NCBI GenBank assembly: GCA_015654595.1
Contig: JAATGQ010000213.1
Span: forward strand, 1-35,931
DNA from: Chitinophagales bacterium
Lineage (GTDB): Bacteria; Bacteroidota; Bacteroidia; Chitinophagales; Chitinophagaceae
Direction: 5' to 3'
DNA length: 35,931 bases
The notes under the pieces are model-generated. The model was not told the origin of the DNA and did no database searches. It worked only from the letters and a program-made list of their open reading frames with translations. Made by a program: the position numbers and the translations under genes. Of this stretch, positions 35,101-35,931 are shown one piece after another. Numbering within the stretch: position 1 is the stretch's first letter; each line of letters opens with the position of its first letter.

Positions 35101-35931
35101 CAGCGATTGGAAAAAGGCGGAGCCCTGGAATGCGCCAACATCGTATACGCTGGAGCCAGGTCAGCAGCGTAGTTACGGGGTGCAGTTTTTGGCCGCAGGC
35201 AAGCCTTCAACGATCGAAGCAGCGTTGGCCAGGAACGGTCATCCGGTGGCCGTAGGTATACCGGGTTATGTAGTGGCAGAAGACGTAACGGCAAAACTCT
35301 TTTTAAAATATCCCCACACTGTAAAGTCTATATCTATCGAGCCTGCTGGAGCCATGCAGTTGACGGAGACCACTCCGGTGGGACTTGCCGGTCTGGGCAG
35401 CCATCGAAGTCCGATTTCGCCAGGGCTGAAGGCGTATGAAGTTCATGGGCTTCGCTGGGGACGGACAAGGGTAACGATAAGGTATGACAACGGCGTGGTG
35501 CAGACGGTACATTATAAGGTGATCAAACCGGAGCGGGAAGTGATTTCAGATTATGGTCATTTTCTGACGACGAAGCAATGGTATGTGAATAAGGACGATT
35601 CTTTTTATCGCAGTCCGTCGGTGATCAGTTATGACAACGAGAAGAAGGAACAGGTGACGCAGGATAACAGGGTGTGGATTGCGGGTCTGAGCGATGAAGC
35701 GGGCGCGGGCAGCTGGTTGGGGGCAATGATGAAACAGCTGGTATTGCCTTCGAAGGACGAAGTGAGCAAACTGGACGGATTTATCGATCAAACCTTATGG
35801 GGACATATTCAGTATAACAGCGGCGGGAACCAATATGGCGTTCGGAAGAGCCTTTTTTATTATGAACCCGATTCGATGCCTGCCGGAACCTATAGCAGCA
35901 GTATTCACTGGAAGACCTGGTCGGCCTGGCC
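32141..35931 (+). CDS. Very large secreted GH27 (alpha-galactosidase type) glycoside hydrolase, 3' end outside window
   Basis: Open from ATG 32141 to the window end (1263 codons, no stop). A signal peptide covers about 1-21 (FFFFSVLAQ). Then come a jelly-roll sugar-binding-like domain (about 25-190), an Ig-like region, a He_PIG-like domain (about 315-395, ending AGRPGAYPVH-type strands), and the GH27 barrel from MGWNSWN at residue 400. The nucleophile Asp516 lies in YLKYDWC and the acid/base Asp580 in WRTTEDI. At least 550 residues follow the barrel: a beta-rich region and a further domain I cannot name with confidence (possibly DUF5695). It should release terminal alpha-galactose or a related sugar from polysaccharides outside the cytoplasm. 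Confidence 0.88.
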   Translation, partial: MRKSLFFTAFCAFFFFSVLAQHRNAILLPSARFSTGNNAEWAAASFDDRSWKEIATGRVWQEQGFAGYHGYAWYRIHVVIPSSLRKNGLWKDSLRLFLAHVNDVDETWLNGVRINKTGSFPGDDGGYVSRWPAVREYHISAGNGAIHWDADNVIAIKVYDGGGTGGIFMGLPYIDMLERPDGVTVAVAQDSIRYSGEEAVVPVMVTNRFNTRFGAGLSISVRDAASGKVILQKTVVLSEKPFGSETVRLTVPNRSGIELSYVYKELAADHPGGYAAPGGRDAVVPGPGSGVELAAKQTIPYILTPKPGDKPHINSAAAFGAHPGSPFLFRIAATGRHPLAYRAEGLPEGLQIDESTGLITGVAARPGAYPVHVVVSNRTGKAEQHLLIRIGKELALTPQMGWNSWNCWGIEVSADKVRASAQALIDKGLMDYGWSYINIDDGWEAPTRAADSSIVPNEKFPDMKGLGSWLHEKGLKFGIYSSPGPRTCGGYLGSYLNERKDAAAYSSWGIDYLKYDWCSYDDIARGNTSQEAYIKPYLVMDSALAEQRRDILYSLCQYGMGEVWKWGTQVHAQSWRTTEDIEDTWRSLSGIGFHQSDLAAYAGPGHWNDPDMMIVGQVGWGTGLHPSRLTPDEQYTHVSLWCMLSAPLLIGCDLSRLDNFTLNLLTNPEVLALDQDILGKAGHRVSEKDSIQVWIKELADGSKAIAVFNTSLTYRPVNVSWASLGLKGAQAVRDVWRERDLGIMADGYKTLVAPHGVALIRLSGIQRIHTADFNIGLMKASGTAAILEPASLPGFSFVPEDSLASRQHDGVYHLGDIDLRLKTGEGSWQSYSSAAHRQPVEMLDTKGDTLAAADLAPTFPAVMPLDIRRYWQIENGRLTLRFVLKNKTDKPVTIGALGIPMVFNNILEGKTLEEAHQSNVLYDPYTGLDGGYLQVTRLNGEAPSMIVTGLPGSGFEAYNPILNDPTPRNAAFEGFYEWMVHSAAYADSDWKKAEPWNAPTSYTLEPGQQRSYGVQFLAAGKPSTIEAALARNGHPVAVGIPGYVVAEDVTAKLFLKYPHTVKSISIEPAGAMQLTETTPVGLAGLGSHRSPISPGLKAYEVHGLRWGRTRVTIRYDNGVVQTVHYKVIKPEREVISDYGHFLTTKQWYVNKDDSFYRSPSVISYDNEKKEQVTQDNRVWIAGLSDEAGAGSWLGAMMKQLVLPSKDEVSKLDGFIDQTLWGHIQYNSGGNQYGVRKSLFYYEPDSMPAGTYSSSIHWKTWSAW

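Overview
The window looks like the chromosome of a member of the Bacteroidota, most likely Chitinophagaceae. The signs are a carboxypeptidase-regulatory-like plus OMP_b-brl_3 outer-membrane barrel, a FucP/COG3254/SDR/FAH fucose cluster, YncE and thioredoxin-type exported proteins, promoter-like elements of the TTTG-N19-21-TAnnTTTG type, and few Shine-Dalgarno sequences. The assignment is by gene style, not by any search. I see no rRNA, tRNA, CRISPR array, insertion sequence or phage gene.

Positions 1-9785 (+) form one tightly packed catabolic operon of at least eleven genes, many overlapping by 4-11 bases. It starts inside a FucP-type L-fucose/H+ symporter. Then come a COG3254 mutarotase, two SDR dehydrogenases, an FAH-family hydrolase, an L-fuconolactonase-like amidohydrolase and a zinc alcohol dehydrogenase. 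It ends with kdgK, eda, uxaB and uxaA. The first part fits the non-phosphorylative L-fucose route (fucose, fuconolactone, fuconate, 2-keto-3-deoxyfuconate, 2,4-diketo acid, pyruvate plus lactate). The last part fits the tagaturonate, altronate, KDG, KDPG branch of hexuronate breakdown. No enolase-superfamily L-fuconate dehydratase is present in the window. Two hairpin terminators close the operon, facing a convergent AraC-family regulator.

Positions 10895-16747 hold a two-gene YeeE/YedE sulfur-compound transporter (+), a 955-residue outer-membrane barrel protein with a glycine-rich C-terminal tail (-), and a divergent S41 peptidase (+). The divergent intergenic region carries a set of direct repeats about 20 bases apart.

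Positions 16748-20646 are a regulatory cluster with no sensor kinase: a GAF sigma-54 activator, a receiver-type sigma-54 activator and an OmpR-type response regulator. A small EamA protein lies convergent to it. A TolC / lipoprotein adaptor / RND permease operon follows (21168-26422) and ends in a shared bidirectional terminator with a convergent YncE-type exported beta-propeller gene.

Positions 27549-32140 carry a second OmpR-type regulator that is a close paralogue of the first but lacks one acidic-pocket residue, and an Lrp/AsnC regulator preceded by repeated GGTTGAAAA elements. An exported thioredoxin-like protein, an exported histidine-phosphatase-like protein and a single-domain receiver follow. 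A promoter-plus-terminator unit with no gene (27629-27754) may be a small RNA or an attenuated leader.

From 32141 to the window end an uninterrupted reading frame encodes a very large secreted GH27 alpha-galactosidase-type protein, still open after 1263 codons.
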